Assembly (NCBI RefSeq): GCF_003144115.1
Contig: NW_020312026.1
Span: forward strand, 39,621 to 103,620
Reading direction: 5' to 3'
Length of the DNA: 64,000 bases
From: Tilletiopsis washingtonensis
Lineage: Eukaryota > Basidiomycota > Exobasidiomycetes > Entylomatales
In this document: positions 1 to 10,650 of the stretch, piece after piece
How positions within the stretch are numbered: position 1 is the first letter of the stretch
Layout of the letters: each line of letters begins with the position of its first letter
Position numbers and translations under genes: made by a program
The notes under the pieces: model-generated
Databases searched by the model: none
Told to the model about the DNA's origin: nothing
Seen by the model: the letters and a program-made list of their open reading frames with translations, nothing else

Positions 1-634
1 GGCCCCTTGGTGCTGAGCAAGGCGTCATGCTCGCCCTCGTGGTGCCGCAGGTGTGCAGGACTGCCTGTCCTGCCGCGGGCTCGCCGCACCGTTGTCCCCT
101 CTTTCCTCTTGCTTCTCCTTCGCCTTGTGCCTGCAGCGCTGTGCGACGACTGCGAGGGGCAGCGCAGCGCAGGTGCAAGCCTGAGTCGTCGGCTTGTCGC
201 CCGCTCAGCTCGGCCGTTTCGCCGCGGCGGCAGCCACACGCGGCATCCGGCTGCTGCTGGGCCGGCGGCTTCGAGGTGCTGCCAGCAGCGAAGTCGTCGT
301 GCAGCTCCTCGCCGAGTGAGGACACATCAGCAGCCTCTGCAGCACTCAGCCGCAGTGGCAGCTGACAGCGCTCAAGTGTCGAGCTGCCGCGGCGAGGGCT
401 GCTCAGCGTCCGACGACTCTCGCTATCGGCCCTGCGGCGAATGCGGGGTGCAGCTGCTCGCTGCACCTCGGCACTATGGCGGCACGGCTGCGGTGCGGCC
501 GGACCTGCCTCCGCGGCTCCTGAGCCGGCGGCTGGCGGTGGCCCATCACGTGCGCCTCGCCAGCGCGCCATCATGTCCGTGCGCAGCGAGCGTCCTGCTC
601 CCTCCTTCAGCACCTCCACCCCCAGCCACACGCC
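1..634. other. 5' flank without a recognisable gene
   Basis: This is the left edge of the window up to the start of the DUF1749 gene. Long open frames exist here in several registers, but their translations are Arg/Ala/Pro/Cys-rich and of the kind that GC-rich DNA produces by chance. I see no conserved motif, splice pattern or RNA gene. It probably holds the promoter of the gene at 635 and perhaps the 3' end of a neighbour outside the window. Confidence 0.5.
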
Positions 635-2004
635 ATGTCCCAGCCGCCGCTGCCGCCGCTGCCGTGGGCGCTGAGCACGTACGCATCGCCGGCGCTCACC
701 ATGCTCGACTCGTCGCCCGGCCTGCCGCACGCGCTCGTCGTGCTGCCCGGCCTCACCGACACGCTCGGCTCCCTCCCCTACACCGACGCCCTCGTGCGTG
801 CGCTGCACCCGCTCGGCGTCGCCGTCGTGCTGCCGCAGCTCAGCTCCGGGCTCGGTGGCTGGGGCGTGGCCAGCGTCGAGGCCGATGCGCGCGAGGCGGC
901 CGCCGCCGTGGCTGCGCTGCGTGCCCGTGGGCGCCGCGCCGTCTTCCTCCTCGGGCACAGCACCGGCTGCCAGGACATCATGGCCTTTCTCTCGGCACCG
1001 CGTGCGCCCGAGTGCGCTGTGCAGGGCGCCGTACTGCAGGCACCTTGCTCCGATCGTCTCGACTGGGAGGAGGGCAGCGACGATGAGGCGGCACAGGCCC
1101 AGCTGGAGGAGGCCACGCGCCTCGTGCGTGCTGGACAGGGCAGCACGCTGCTGCCCCGTGCCGTCGCAGCGCCGCGGCCCGCACACGCAGTCGGCCGCAC
1201 CGGTAGCGAGCCGATGGGTGCCAACGGTGCCAACATCACCGAGCCGCCCATGACGGCGTACCGCTACTGGAGCCTGTATGCGCCCGGCGGCGACGACGAC
1301 TACTTCTCCGGCGACCTGCCCGAGTCTTCGCAGCGCGCCATCTGGCAGCGCGCGCTCGAGGGACTGCGCCGCCAGTGGAAGGACGAGGCAGAGGTGCCTG
1401 GCCGTCCGGAGCTGCTTGCCCTCTGCGGCGACGAAGAGTGAGTGCTGCGCTGCTCGACCGGGGTGCCCCGTGCTGACGCAGCAACGACAGCGAGTACATG
1501 CATGCGCCGTACCTCGCCGGCGCCGTGGTGTCGCAGTGGAACGGTCTCGCTCTTTCAGCACCGGATGCTGCGTTCGCGGCCATGGTTGTGCCTGCAGCGA
1601 ACCACAAGGTCGATGCAGCCGCCGCTCAGCAGCACGTGGTGCACGCTGTCTGCAACCTCGTGCGCCGGGTGCTGGCGCAGCCGGAGCTGCCGGCACTCGA
1701 GAGCCTGACGCTCAGCGATGCACAGCGGGAAGGGCACAAGGGCGAGCATCCGCAGAGCTTCGACGCGATCGTCGAGCTCATCACGACCGGGCGCGCCGAT
1801 GCGATCCCGGGCATCCGGCAGATTCCATCCAAGGTGAGAGCACGCACGCGCCTGCCAAGCCCAGCGCATCTGGCTTACACAGAAACGTAGATCAGCGATG
1901 CGCCGCCATCAGAAGCAGTGCTCGCGCGGCCACTGAAGCCTTGGGAGCGCCCCCAGGACGACAGCGCGCAAGAGCCGCACCATGCCGGCGCGCCCGCCAT
2001 GTAA
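635..2004 (+). CDS. DUF1749 alpha/beta hydrolase
   Basis: Three exons (635-1437, 1482-1833, 1891-2004) give 422 residues. The protein has an alpha/beta-hydrolase fold of the DUF1749 (UPF0613) family. The nucleophile elbow GHSTGCQD is at about residues 107-114 with Ser109 as the likely nucleophile, preceded by LVVLPGLTDTLGSLPYT, the usual first strand. Exon 2 supplies the conserved stretch EYMHAPYLAG and a later AANHKVD-like segment that fits the catalytic His. Both introns use GTGAG donors, and the first has CTGAC nine bases before its AG. Members include fungal esterases such as siderophore hydrolases, but nothing here shows the substrate. The gene is convergent with the SUZ-domain gene, with only 69 bases between the stops. 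Confidence 0.88.
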
Positions 2005-2073
2005 CGTCAATTCCGTGTCACCATCCTCCGGTCCGGCGCACAAGCCCGCCTGCTGCTTTCTGATGTGTGTCAT

Positions 2074-2751
2074 TCAGGCGAGATCCGGCGGCTTGGCTCG
2101 CCGGTCGCCGCGCCTTGAGTTCTTGGGTCGTGAGCTGGCAGCAGGCCGAGCGTCGTTGGGCGAGCTGCTGTCCGGCCCGAAGATGCGTGCGCGTGCCTGA
2201 GCGTACTCTTCCTCGCGCTGGGCCCGCGACTTAGCGGGAGCCACGGGCGCCGGCGCGCTCTCGGCTGCGTTCCTCGGCGGACGGGCCAGAATACGTGGCG
2301 GCGGCGCCGAGTCCGACAGCGATGGCGCACCCAGCGGCGGCAGGACGCGAGCGACGATGGGCGCTGCAGCAGGAGCGCTTGCGTTGCTGTTGCGCGGGAT
2401 CGCGTCAGCCACGCTCGCTTGCTCGACTCTGCCCCGTGACCCGTGGCCCACTTACGCATCATGCCAGAGCCGCCGCTCCTGCTGCTGCCACGTGCCGCCT
2501 GGCCGTGCGAGCGGCGCACTGGACGTCGAGCCGACGGCGGGCCACGCCTCGGCCCATGTCTGCGAGTCGCGCGCTGCGGTTGGCGCAGCCGCTGGCCGGT
2601 CAGGCGCCGCAGTCGCGGGGCCAAACGCGCTGGGTCCGGCCGGCTGCATCGTTGCCGGCTCCTCGTCTACGTCCCACTCATCGGGCACGCTCGCGGCAGC
2701 TGCTTGACGCCGAGAGCGCGACTGCAGCCCCGCAGCGGGAGACGACGCCAT
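2074..2751 (-). CDS. SUZ-domain RNA-associated protein, SZRD1-like
   Basis: Two exons (2751-2456, 2386-2074) joined by a 69-nt intron with GTAAGT donor and CTGAC branch give 202 residues. The C-terminal half carries a SUZ motif, RAQREEEYAQARARIFG, and just before it PPPRILARP, the same pairing as in animal SZRD1 (proline-rich RIL motif followed by SUZ). Near the N-terminus PDEWDVDEEP is an acidic patch with tryptophan, also reminiscent of SZRD1. SUZ segments bind RNA in other proteins; I infer a cytoplasmic RNA-related role. The start was taken as the first ATG of the frame. The gene diverges from HAP3 across about 440 bases. Confidence 0.8.
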
Positions 2752-3192
2752 GCTGCGAGAGGTGCAGACCGAGGGCGGGGCGGGACGGGCAGCACGATCG
2801 GGCGGCAGCGAAGGGCGACGAGAGCGCCGGAGGCAAGGAGCTGCAGTGCCGCACTGCGCCCGCTGCTGCTGCTTGATGCTTCGGGAGATGGACGACGTCG
2901 GGAAGCACGAGCGGCGAGAGCACGACAGCGCTTTGGCGGACCGGCGCGCGGCGCACGGGCACGCTTACGTAAAGCCCCCGTGCGGCGGCACTCGGGCAGC
3001 GAGCGCTGCTGACTCGCCCCGCTCCCTCCCACCTCCACCTCCCGCCGCTCACTCCTCACAACCCGCTGCACCTGCCTTGCGCTTCCTCATCGCTCGCACT
3101 CGGGTCGCTGCTGAACGCACAGGACGTAGCCTGTCGCACCAAGGGCACACGCTCAGCTTCTCGTGCCGCCTCGGCTTGCGGGCGTGTGCGCC
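2752..3192. promoter_or_regulatory. divergent promoter region, SUZ gene / HAP3
   Basis: These 441 bases separate the starts of two genes transcribed away from each other and presumably contain both promoters and 5' untranslated regions. The part next to HAP3 is pyrimidine-rich, as often seen upstream of fungal starts. I recognise no specific operator. Confidence 0.5.
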
Positions 3193-3852
3193 ATGTCTGA
3201 GCCCTCCGCCGTGTCCTTCTCCGACGGTGCCTCGCGCTCCTTCTCGCCTTCCATCGGCGGGCAAGTCCCCGCTGCGACTGTCCCTGCGGCATCGGCTGGT
3301 GGCCATACTGGCGCTCAGACAGAGATGCTCGAGGAGGATGTCGACATGGACGCGCTGCCGCCGCTGGCCACGCTGCCCATTGCCAATGTGGCGCGCCTGA
3401 TGAAGCTGGCGCTGCCGTCGAGCAGCAAGATCGCCAGTGGAGCACGCGACGTCGTGCACGAGTGTGTGTGCGAGTTCATCGCATTCCTCACCAGCGAGGC
3501 CGCGGACCGCTGCGCCGAGGAGAAGCGCAAGACGATCAACGGCGACGACGTGCTCTACGCCATGCGCGCGCTGGGCTTCGACGAGTACGAGGCCGTCTGC
3601 AGCGTCTGGCTGGCCCGCTACCGGACAGTGAGTGCCTTGCTGCGGCGATGCTGGGCCTGTGCTGATTGCCTTAAGGCACTTGAGGCTGCACCGCGCAAGC
3701 GCTCGCGGAGAGGAGGCGCAGGTGCCAGTGGCGGGCAAGCGGGCCGCAGTGCCGGAGGTGCCGCAGGCGGAGCAGACGACGATGGCGAGGAAGAAGAGGA
3801 GTCGGACGAGGAGCAAGCAGCCGCGGCTCCGGGAGCGTCACGCAAGACTTGA
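3193..3852 (+). CDS. HAP3: CCAAT-binding factor subunit B (NF-YB/HAP3)
   Basis: Histone-fold subunit of the CCAAT-binding complex (HAP2/3/5). The core runs from LPIANVARLMK through ARDVVHECVCEFIAFLTSEA to KRKTINGDDVLYAMRALGF, which is diagnostic of NF-YB. The core sits at about residues 60-145, followed by an acidic, Glu/Asp-rich tail. A 48-nt intron (3628-3675, or to 3684 with the alternative AG) is likely: it has a GTGAGT donor right after WLARYRT and a GCTGAT branch. It is a multiple of three without a stop, so the frame stays open if retained. Spliced length is 203 residues. ATG 3193 is preferred; upstream in-frame codons are not ATG. Confidence 0.93.
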   Translation: MSEPSAVSFSDGASRSFSPSIGGQVPAATVPAASAGGHTGAQTEMLEEDVDMDALPPLATLPIANVARLMKLALPSSSKIASGARDVVHECVCEFIAFLTSEAADRCAEEKRKTINGDDVLYAMRALGFDEYEAVCSVWLARYRTVSALLRRCWACADCLKALEAAPRKRSRRGGAGASGGQAGRSAGGAAGGADDDGEEEEESDEEQAAAAPGASRKT

Positions 3853-4113
3853 AGTCGCACGTCGTTTGACGTCGCCCGCATGCTCAGCGCTGCAGAGTGC
3901 CCGCTCTGCTTTCCCCGACGCGCAGCCCAGCAGAACGGCGTGCTGCGCCAGGCCGCCACTGGCGGCGCCTCCATGCGTGCGCCGTCGGAGAAGGAGGTGG
4001 CAGAGCGTCGTTCCACCGTCACCCATCTGCCGCCTGCGCGACCACGATTCTCGGCAACACACCACATCCACGATACCCCCATGGCAAACGACATGATGCA
4101 GAAACGACAGCTG

Positions 4114-6225
4114 TTATCGCGCCTGCCGCTGTCGCCGCTCCTGCTGCTTGAGCTTCTTGCGCGGTGCGCTGCTGAGCTGCGGCTTCTGCACCTGCACCGG
4201 CTCCGGCAAGGGTGGGAAGAGTGGCGCGACCTTGGCGTCGCTGCGCTCGACGCGCACCTCGGGCCGCAGTGCCAGGCAGCTCTGCCACGTCGTCTCGTCT
4301 GCGCCGAGCTGCAGCGAGGCCTGCAGTGCCGCCATGCGATCCGGCATTGAGGGAGCCAGCAGGCATGAGGAGATGCGCAGTGTCTCGAGCGCCATGTACT
4401 GCGCTCGCTGCACAGCGTCGCGGTCGGCGCTGGGCCGCCAGGGCTCGAGCTGCGCCACGAGCTCATTGGCCTGACGCGATGTGAGCGGTCGGGAGCGGGA
4501 GGCGATGCAGAGCGTTGCTCACCGCAGCCAACAACTCAGAGACGACCTCGAGCGCCTTTGCGAGCTCATACGCGGCCATGTGCGCAGCGAATGTTTCTGA
4601 GCGCTGGTCAGCACACGATGCAGAGCCCTCCTCTTCGACCCACTCACTCGGCGCCTCGCTCAACAGACCACGCAGCTTCTCATCCGCCGGGCTCGGCTCG
4701 GGCCGCTTGATGACAGCCACCTGCTCGTGCTCGTCCTCGAAGAGGCGTGCCTGAACCTTGGGCGCCACCATGCGCGAGAGCAGGTTGCCCAGCTGGCCCT
4801 GCAGGTACTTCTTGTAGTACTCTCTCAGCGTACTCTCGCTCCAGTCTGGGCGGGAAAGCTGTCAGCGGGCCGCCAGTACGGTCACGCCGTCGGTGCTCAC
4901 TCGAGTCGTCGGCGAGGCCGCCGCCGAGACGCATCAAGAACCACCGCACCTCGTCGACGCCAAAGCGCTGCAGCATCTCGAACGGATCGGCAACATTGCC
5001 GCGGCTCTTGGACATCTTGGAGTGGTTCATCGTCCAATGCCCATGCGTCACGATGTGCCGCGGCACGGGCAGGCCGGCGGCCATGAGAAAGGCGGGCCAG
5101 TAGACGGCGTGGAAGCTGTCGCAGAGTTAGCATTGCGAGGGACAGCGACCCGGCCTACGCACCGGACGATGTCCTTGCCCACGATGTGTGCGTCTGCGGG
5201 CCATGCGGACCCAGCCGGCACCTCTCCCGCTCCGCTCTCTGCCCAAGGGTATCCCGTGACGGTGAGGTAATTGGTCAAGGCGTCGACCCAGACGTAGATC
5301 ATGTGGTCGGCGTCGTCCGGGACGGGGATGCCCCACTCCAGGCGCGCGCGAGGCCGCGATATTGACAAGTCACTGAGGCCTGTTCGCACCTCGGCGAGCA
5401 CTTCTGCGTGTCTGGACGGCGGCAGGATCGCTGCGAAACCTAGTCAGCACTTGGGCAGCAGCCGCACCGCAGCGCGGCTCACCGTCCGGCGTGCTCTCGA
5501 GCCACTCGACGAGCGGCGCAGTGAAGGCGCTGAGGCGGAACTTGTAGTTGGCCTCCTCGTACCACTCGACGGGCGTGCCCGTTTCGATGCTGACCTTGCC
5601 CGTGCCGCCTTCGTCGGGCGTAGCATCACGCACCTGGGCGGCTGTGTAGAACGCTTCGTCCGAGACGGCATACCAGCCAGCGTGCGTGGACATGTAAATG
5701 TGGCCACGCTCAGCCAGGCGCGTCCAGAGCGCCTGCACGGCGACGCGATGCCGCTCCTCCGTCGTGCGGATGAAGACGTGCTCCGCGATGCCGCATGCCG
5801 ACGCCAGCTCCTGCACGCCGGGCGTGAGTGGACGCTCACGCTCTTCTTCCTGTCTCACTCACGCGGAACGTGCCGCTGACTCGAGCGCACAGCGCCGCGG
5901 CGTCCTCTCCATTCGCGCTGGCAGCACGCTGGATCTTGAGGCCGTGCTCGTCGGTGCCCGTGGCGAGGAGCGCGCGGCTGCCGGGCCCGCCGCGCCAGGC
6001 GGCCCAGCGCGAGGCGACGTCGGCGAGGACGATGCTGTGCAGGTGGCCGATGTGCGGCGCAGCGTTGACGTAGAAGATGGGCGTGGTGACATAGTGCGGC
6101 TTGGGCGGCGCAGCGTCGCTTGCCAGGCAGCGCGCCAGATGCGGGCGGAGAGGCGAGAGCGCGCTGCGGCCGGGCAGGCGCGGCGGGCATGCCCAGCGAC
6201 GCGCAGCGACGGCAGCGACAGGCAT
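4114..6225 (-). CDS. MSM1: methionyl-tRNA synthetase, mitochondrial type
   Basis: Six exons (6225-5863, 5810-5483, 5430-5163, 5115-4901, 4845-4523, 4470-4114) give 617 residues with all phases matching. The class I signature HIGH lies at about residues 58-61 in FYVNAAPHIGHLHS. GTDEHGLKIQ and WVDALTNYLT follow, and the second signature is KMSKSRGN. The first 35 residues are rich in Arg, Ala and Pro with no acidic residue, fitting a mitochondrial presequence. Together with the bacterial-type body this points to the organellar enzyme that charges initiator and elongator tRNA-Met. The C-terminus ends in a basic coil. It diverges from ERV41 and converges on HAP3. Confidence 0.95.
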
Positions 6226-6607
6226 GGCGGCGTCCAGGCTGCGCGCTGCCGCAGCGTGAGGGCGAGAAGGAGCGGGCTGCTGGCACGGCAGAGGGAGTGG
6301 AGGGAGGAAGCGTGCCCGAAAAGACGCACCTGCATGTGCAGCGGCTGCTGCTTTTCCCGCGCACGGCCGAAGCACCGCCGGCCAAGTCGCGAGTCCCGCC
6401 GCGTCGCGACGCCGCAGCTGCACTTTCGCTTCTCGCCCCCACATCCTCCCATCCTCACGACCTCCGGCGCCTCGCCAGCGCCTACGCCCCCGACCTCGCT
6501 GCTGCACTGCGCTACAGTGCGCCATAGCAGTGCACTGCTGGCAGTGACCCGACACGACGTGCCGTGCGCCTGGCCCCATCTGCTTTGCGACTCGCCCCAC
6601 AGCAGCC
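6226..6607. promoter_or_regulatory. divergent promoter region, MSM1 / ERV41
   Basis: 382 bases between the starts of two divergent genes. Presumed shared promoter; no specific element recognised. Confidence 0.45.
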
Positions 6608-8366
6608 ATGTCGGACGATTCGCCGCTCGCGGGCGTGAGTGCTCCTCGGCGCTGCGCCATCCACACGCTGCTCACAGTTGCCGCATCAGGTGCGCATGTT
6701 CGATGCCTTTCCCAAGACGGCCCCCACGCACCGCCGCACCACGTCGCGCGGTGGCCTGGCCACGCTGCTCGTCGCCGCGCTCCTCGTGCTGCTCTGCATC
6801 GGCGAGGTGCGCGAGTACATCGGCGGCGCGCCGGCCTTTGCCTACGACGTGCAGCGCGAGATTGGCAGCGACATGCAGATCAACCTCGACATTACCGTGG
6901 CAATGAAGTGTCACTGTGAGTGCACAGACAGGAGCGGATGGGAGGCGGTATGGGTGTGAGGGGCGGGTGAGAAATGCACGCATGCAAGAGGGAGGCATGA
7001 GCGAACCGGAGACGGCGGGCGACGTAGTGAGCGAGGCATGCTGAACCCAGCAGATGACGCCTCGAGGCCGGCACTGGACTCTCGGACTTGCGACTGACGT
7101 TGCGCTGCCCAGATCTCACGATCGACGTGCGCGATGCGGTCGGCGATCGCCTGCACATCACCGCGTCCGAGTTCAAGAAGGACGGCACGACCTTTGAGAT
7201 CGGAAACGCTGGGCGTCTCGAGTGAGTCCCATCCTAGAGCATCACTGGACATGTGCTGACGCGCAGCAGCTCGCTGCCCTCGGCCGACCTCTCGCCGTCG
7301 CGCCGCATCTCCGAGGGTGGCGCCTCGCCCTCGCGCGGCTGGTTCAGCAAGCGGCAGCCGTTTGCGCCGACGTACCACGTGGTTCCCGATGGCCCCGCCT
7401 GCCGCATCTACGGCAGCGCCGAGGTCAAGAAGGTCACGGGCAACCTGCACATCACCACGCTCGGACACGGCTACTGGAGCTGGGAGCACACAGACCACAA
7501 GCGTGAGTGTGCTCTGGGCAGTGCGTGACCTGCTACTGACGCATGCCCCAGTCATGAATCTCTCGCACGTCGTTCACGAATTCAGCTTCGGGCCGTACTT
7601 CCCCGCCATTGCGCAGCCGCTCGACGGCAGCGTGGAGGTGACGCACGAGCGTGAGTCGCAGCATGACGAGCACTGCGCACGCCTGGCTCACAGCGGCGCG
7701 CAGACTTCCAGATCTATCAGTACTTCCTGCAGATCGTGCCCACGCGCTACGTTGACGCGTGGCGCCGGGCGCTGTCCACGAACCAGTACTCGGTGACGGA
7801 CTACGCACGCGCCGTCGAGCACGGGCAGGGCGTGCCGGGTCTCTTCTTCAAGTACGACATCGAGCCCATCGTGCTGACGGTGCGCGAGCGCAGCGTGCCG
7901 CTGTGGCAGTTCCTCGTGCGCCTCGCCGGCATTCTTGGCGGCGTGTGGACGGTGGCGGGCTTCAGCCTGCGCGTCGGCGAGCGCATCGGCAAGGTCGGCT
8001 ACGAGGCGCTCAACGGCAAAGAGGAGTCGCCAGAGCAGTACGCCCGCGCATATTCGTCGGCATACGACGTCGGCTACGGCGCAGTGCCCTCGACTGTATC
8101 GCAGCGCCCGCAGCGGCCCTCCGGCCCCACGCCATACGGCTCCGTCCGCAGCACGAGCCAGAAGTGGATGGAGCGCGGCTCAGAGGCCGTCGTGGGCGGT
8201 GCCAGAGAGGCGTGGAACGCAGCGAGCACGCTGAGCCTGCCGGGACAGGGGCACCGCAAGACGGAGAGTGTGCAGCAGCGCATCTTTAGCGGTGAGTCGC
8301 AGCAGTACACCGGACGTGGCGCCGATTCTGACATGCACCACAGAGGAAGGGCGAGCGCCTTGGTAG
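6608..8366 (+). CDS. ERV41: ER-Golgi vesicle cargo protein Erv41
   Basis: Seven exons (6608-6634, 6690-6915, 7113-7221, 7267-7502, 7552-7650, 7704-8291, 8344-8366) give 435 residues. FDAFPKT after the N-terminus is typical of Erv41/ERGIC2. A membrane segment follows at about residues 33-55 (LLVAALLVLLCIGEV), then a large lumenal domain with HVVHEFSFGPYFP and NQYSVTDY, then PGLFFKYDIEPI leading into the second membrane span (LAGILGGVWTVAGF). Erv41 with Erv46 cycles in COPII/COPI vesicles and retrieves escaped ER residents. The last exon is only 23 nt including the stop, so the extreme C-terminus is less certain. The acceptor at 7266 is of NAGNAG type (one Ser more or less). Confidence 0.93.
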
Positions 8367-8746
8367 ACGTTCGAGACGCCCTCCGGTCTGTGCTCGAACC
8401 GATGCTGCTACGCAATGCCACGCCAGTGATCAGACATGGTGCGGCGAAGGCGCGAGAAGGAGCCGCGGCTCATGGACTTCGGCGGCGACGGGGCGCGCAA
8501 GTCGGAGGTAAGTACAGCGCGACAGTACAAGAGGGTGTGCGCAGGAGGCCGCACAGCCGTACAGGAGGAGGAGACGATGCGGCGAGACAGTGTGGAGAGA
8601 CGGAACAAGAGAGCGACGGGGCGTGCCTCCGGCGAGGCACGGGATAAGCGTGGCGGAGGAGCGGAGTGAGGCGTGATGTCGAGAAGGCGTGACGGCGCAT
8701 GAAGCTCGTGTATGCTGCAGCGAGGCCGACCAGCGGCGGGCGGCGC
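8367..8746. other. convergent spacer
   Basis: 380 bases between the stops of ERV41 and the multipass membrane gene. It should contain two 3' untranslated regions. No gene seen. Confidence 0.5.
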
Positions 8747-10650
8747 TCACATCTTCTTGTGGCCGGGGCCGTTGCGCAGGCTGCGGCTCGAGCTGGCGTG
8801 CTGGAGCGCCGACTCGGTCTCGATGCCCGAGGCGTCCGAGTAGGCGTCGTTGAGGCTGCCGCTCGACTGCGGGCGCGCGTCGCGCTGGCGCATGCTGTGC
8901 GGCATGTATGCCAGCTTGGCGACGCCGTCAGGGCTGCCAGGCTCGGCGCCGGACGCCACGGCCGTGGCGCCCGCACTCTTGGCCAGGGCGCGGCAGGGAG
9001 CCATGGGCGACGAAGACGCCAGCGTCTCTTGGCCGTGCAGCTCCGTGCCCGCAGAGCTGGGCGACGGCGACTTGGGCTCCTTGGTGCAGGACTCGTCGTC
9101 GAGCAGCTGGCCCGACGACTCGGACACGACGAACTGCGAAACCTCGAAGCCGGGCATGGGGCCGTGGCTCATGCGGTGGTTGCGGCGCAGCGACTCGAGG
9201 TCCATGCCCTGGCCCTGGAACGGCGCCTGGCCGTCCACCTTGTCCTGGCGCGAGAGAAACTGCGAGTAGAGCTCGCGGCCCGAGGGCTGCAGCGGCGATG
9301 CGACGCCGTCGACCTCCGCGGCGCCAAAGCTGATGGACGAGCCGTCAGTGGGCGTCTTCTCATACGGACTGCTCACTCACCGGAATGCAAGGCGCTGCAG
9401 TGTCTCCTCGTCGAGGCGCTCGCCGTTGGCCACGCGCGTGCGGAACTCGCCGGGCAGCGAGCTGCCGATGCGGTGCAGGCTCATAAACGCACGGCTCGAC
9501 AGCGCAACGTGACAGAGAAGCGTGAGAGACAGCGTCAAGTTGCGGACCAGGAGATCCGTCGACACCACGCAAAGCACGACCGTTCCGAGGCTGACCGGAA
9601 TCGTGGCGATGAGATAGATGACAGCGTCCATCGTGAGCAGCCGCGTGAATGGCGTCGGCGAGCGACGCGCATAGCTGCGCATCTTGAAAAGAACGAGGGC
9701 AGCGACGACCAGGTCGAGCAGCGCCGATGACGCCCAGGCCAGCGCGAGCAGCGGGTCAAAGTGCGTCGGCATGCAGACGTGGCCCAGAACTGCGTGCCGT
9801 GTTAGAGCGGAGGTGCGCCAGGCTCGGCCAGCACTCACGCGGGACGTTGGCGCTGCGCCAGGCCACCCAGTGGATATCGACGAGCCACAGGCCACACTGT
9901 ACGATCCACAGCGACAAGATGAGAAACACGAGTGCCGGATGGTGATTCCAGACTGCAAGTCGTGAGCGGAGGCTGCACAGCGCGGCGGCGCTGTCACTCA
10001 CCCGAGCTGGCGCGCAGCGCAAAAATGGCGCTGCTGGACGAGATCGAGATGCCTGCGCCGCGTGTGAGTCTCGGCGCTGCTTCATGTTGTAGAGCGACTC
10101 ACATGAGAACACCACCAGGGCAGTCCACACCTGTGAGCGCGTCAGCAGCGGCCCCGCTCCGCAGCCCCGCGCCACTCACCCCGCGGCAGCTGATCGCCAA
10201 GGTACTCTGGAGCAGAAACGAGCTAGTCACGAAGACGGCCGTGAGGCTGAAGCTGTGGTGATGCAAAAGCAAGGCACAGGTGAAGAGGCTCAGTAGTGCT
10301 CGTCGCAAGCTGCCATCTTGCTCACCGAGCGAGGAGGAAGAGCACGCCACTGGGACGCAGCTCGAACTTGCCGCTCAGCAGCGCCCAGTCAAATGCGATG
10401 GTGCCGAGGTAGTCCTTGGTCCTGCAGAATGCCTCAGCTCAGAGGCGTGGTGGAAGAGGCGAGCCTGTGTGCACTCACCACCAGCCGGCCTGCAGGCAAG
10501 TGAAGGCGAGAAAGACCTGGCCGAGGCTGGGTGTCCGTGCGTGAGCCGTACGACCCCTCGAGGCGCCCGAAGCGCGCTCACTCACATGAGCTGGTGGCGC
10601 ATCTCGCCCGCGCCAGAGGCGAGAAGGCCGACGAGGCCCGCCGCGTCCAT
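8747..10650 (-). CDS. multipass (about seven-span) membrane protein of unknown function
   Basis: Nine exons (10650-10586, 10526-10479, 10421-10326, 10252-10180, 10130-10103, 10052-10002, 9952-9839, 9789-9381, 9329-8747) fit in phase and give 488 residues. About seven hydrophobic segments lie in the first 300 residues, for example VFLALAFT-like and FLILSLWIVQCGLWLVDI stretches. A polar, Ser/Gln-rich cytoplasmic-type tail of about 190 residues follows. The motif KDYLGTIAFDWALLSGK after the first span, and a later S-x-N/S-LRAS-x-W-like element, resemble a large uncharacterised basidiomycete seven-span family; I state this resemblance with caution. Function, possibly receptor-like, is inference from topology only. 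Intron density is the highest in the window. Confidence 0.72.

Noticed and set aside
7-1086. Long ORF on the plus strand overlapping the DUF1749 gene
   Set aside because: Arg/Ala/Pro-rich chance translation; the other frame holds the conserved hydrolase with correct splicing.
8639-8648. GATAAG core near the end of the ERV41 3' region
   Set aside because: It is in a convergent spacer, single, and not upstream of a nitrogen gene; expected by chance.
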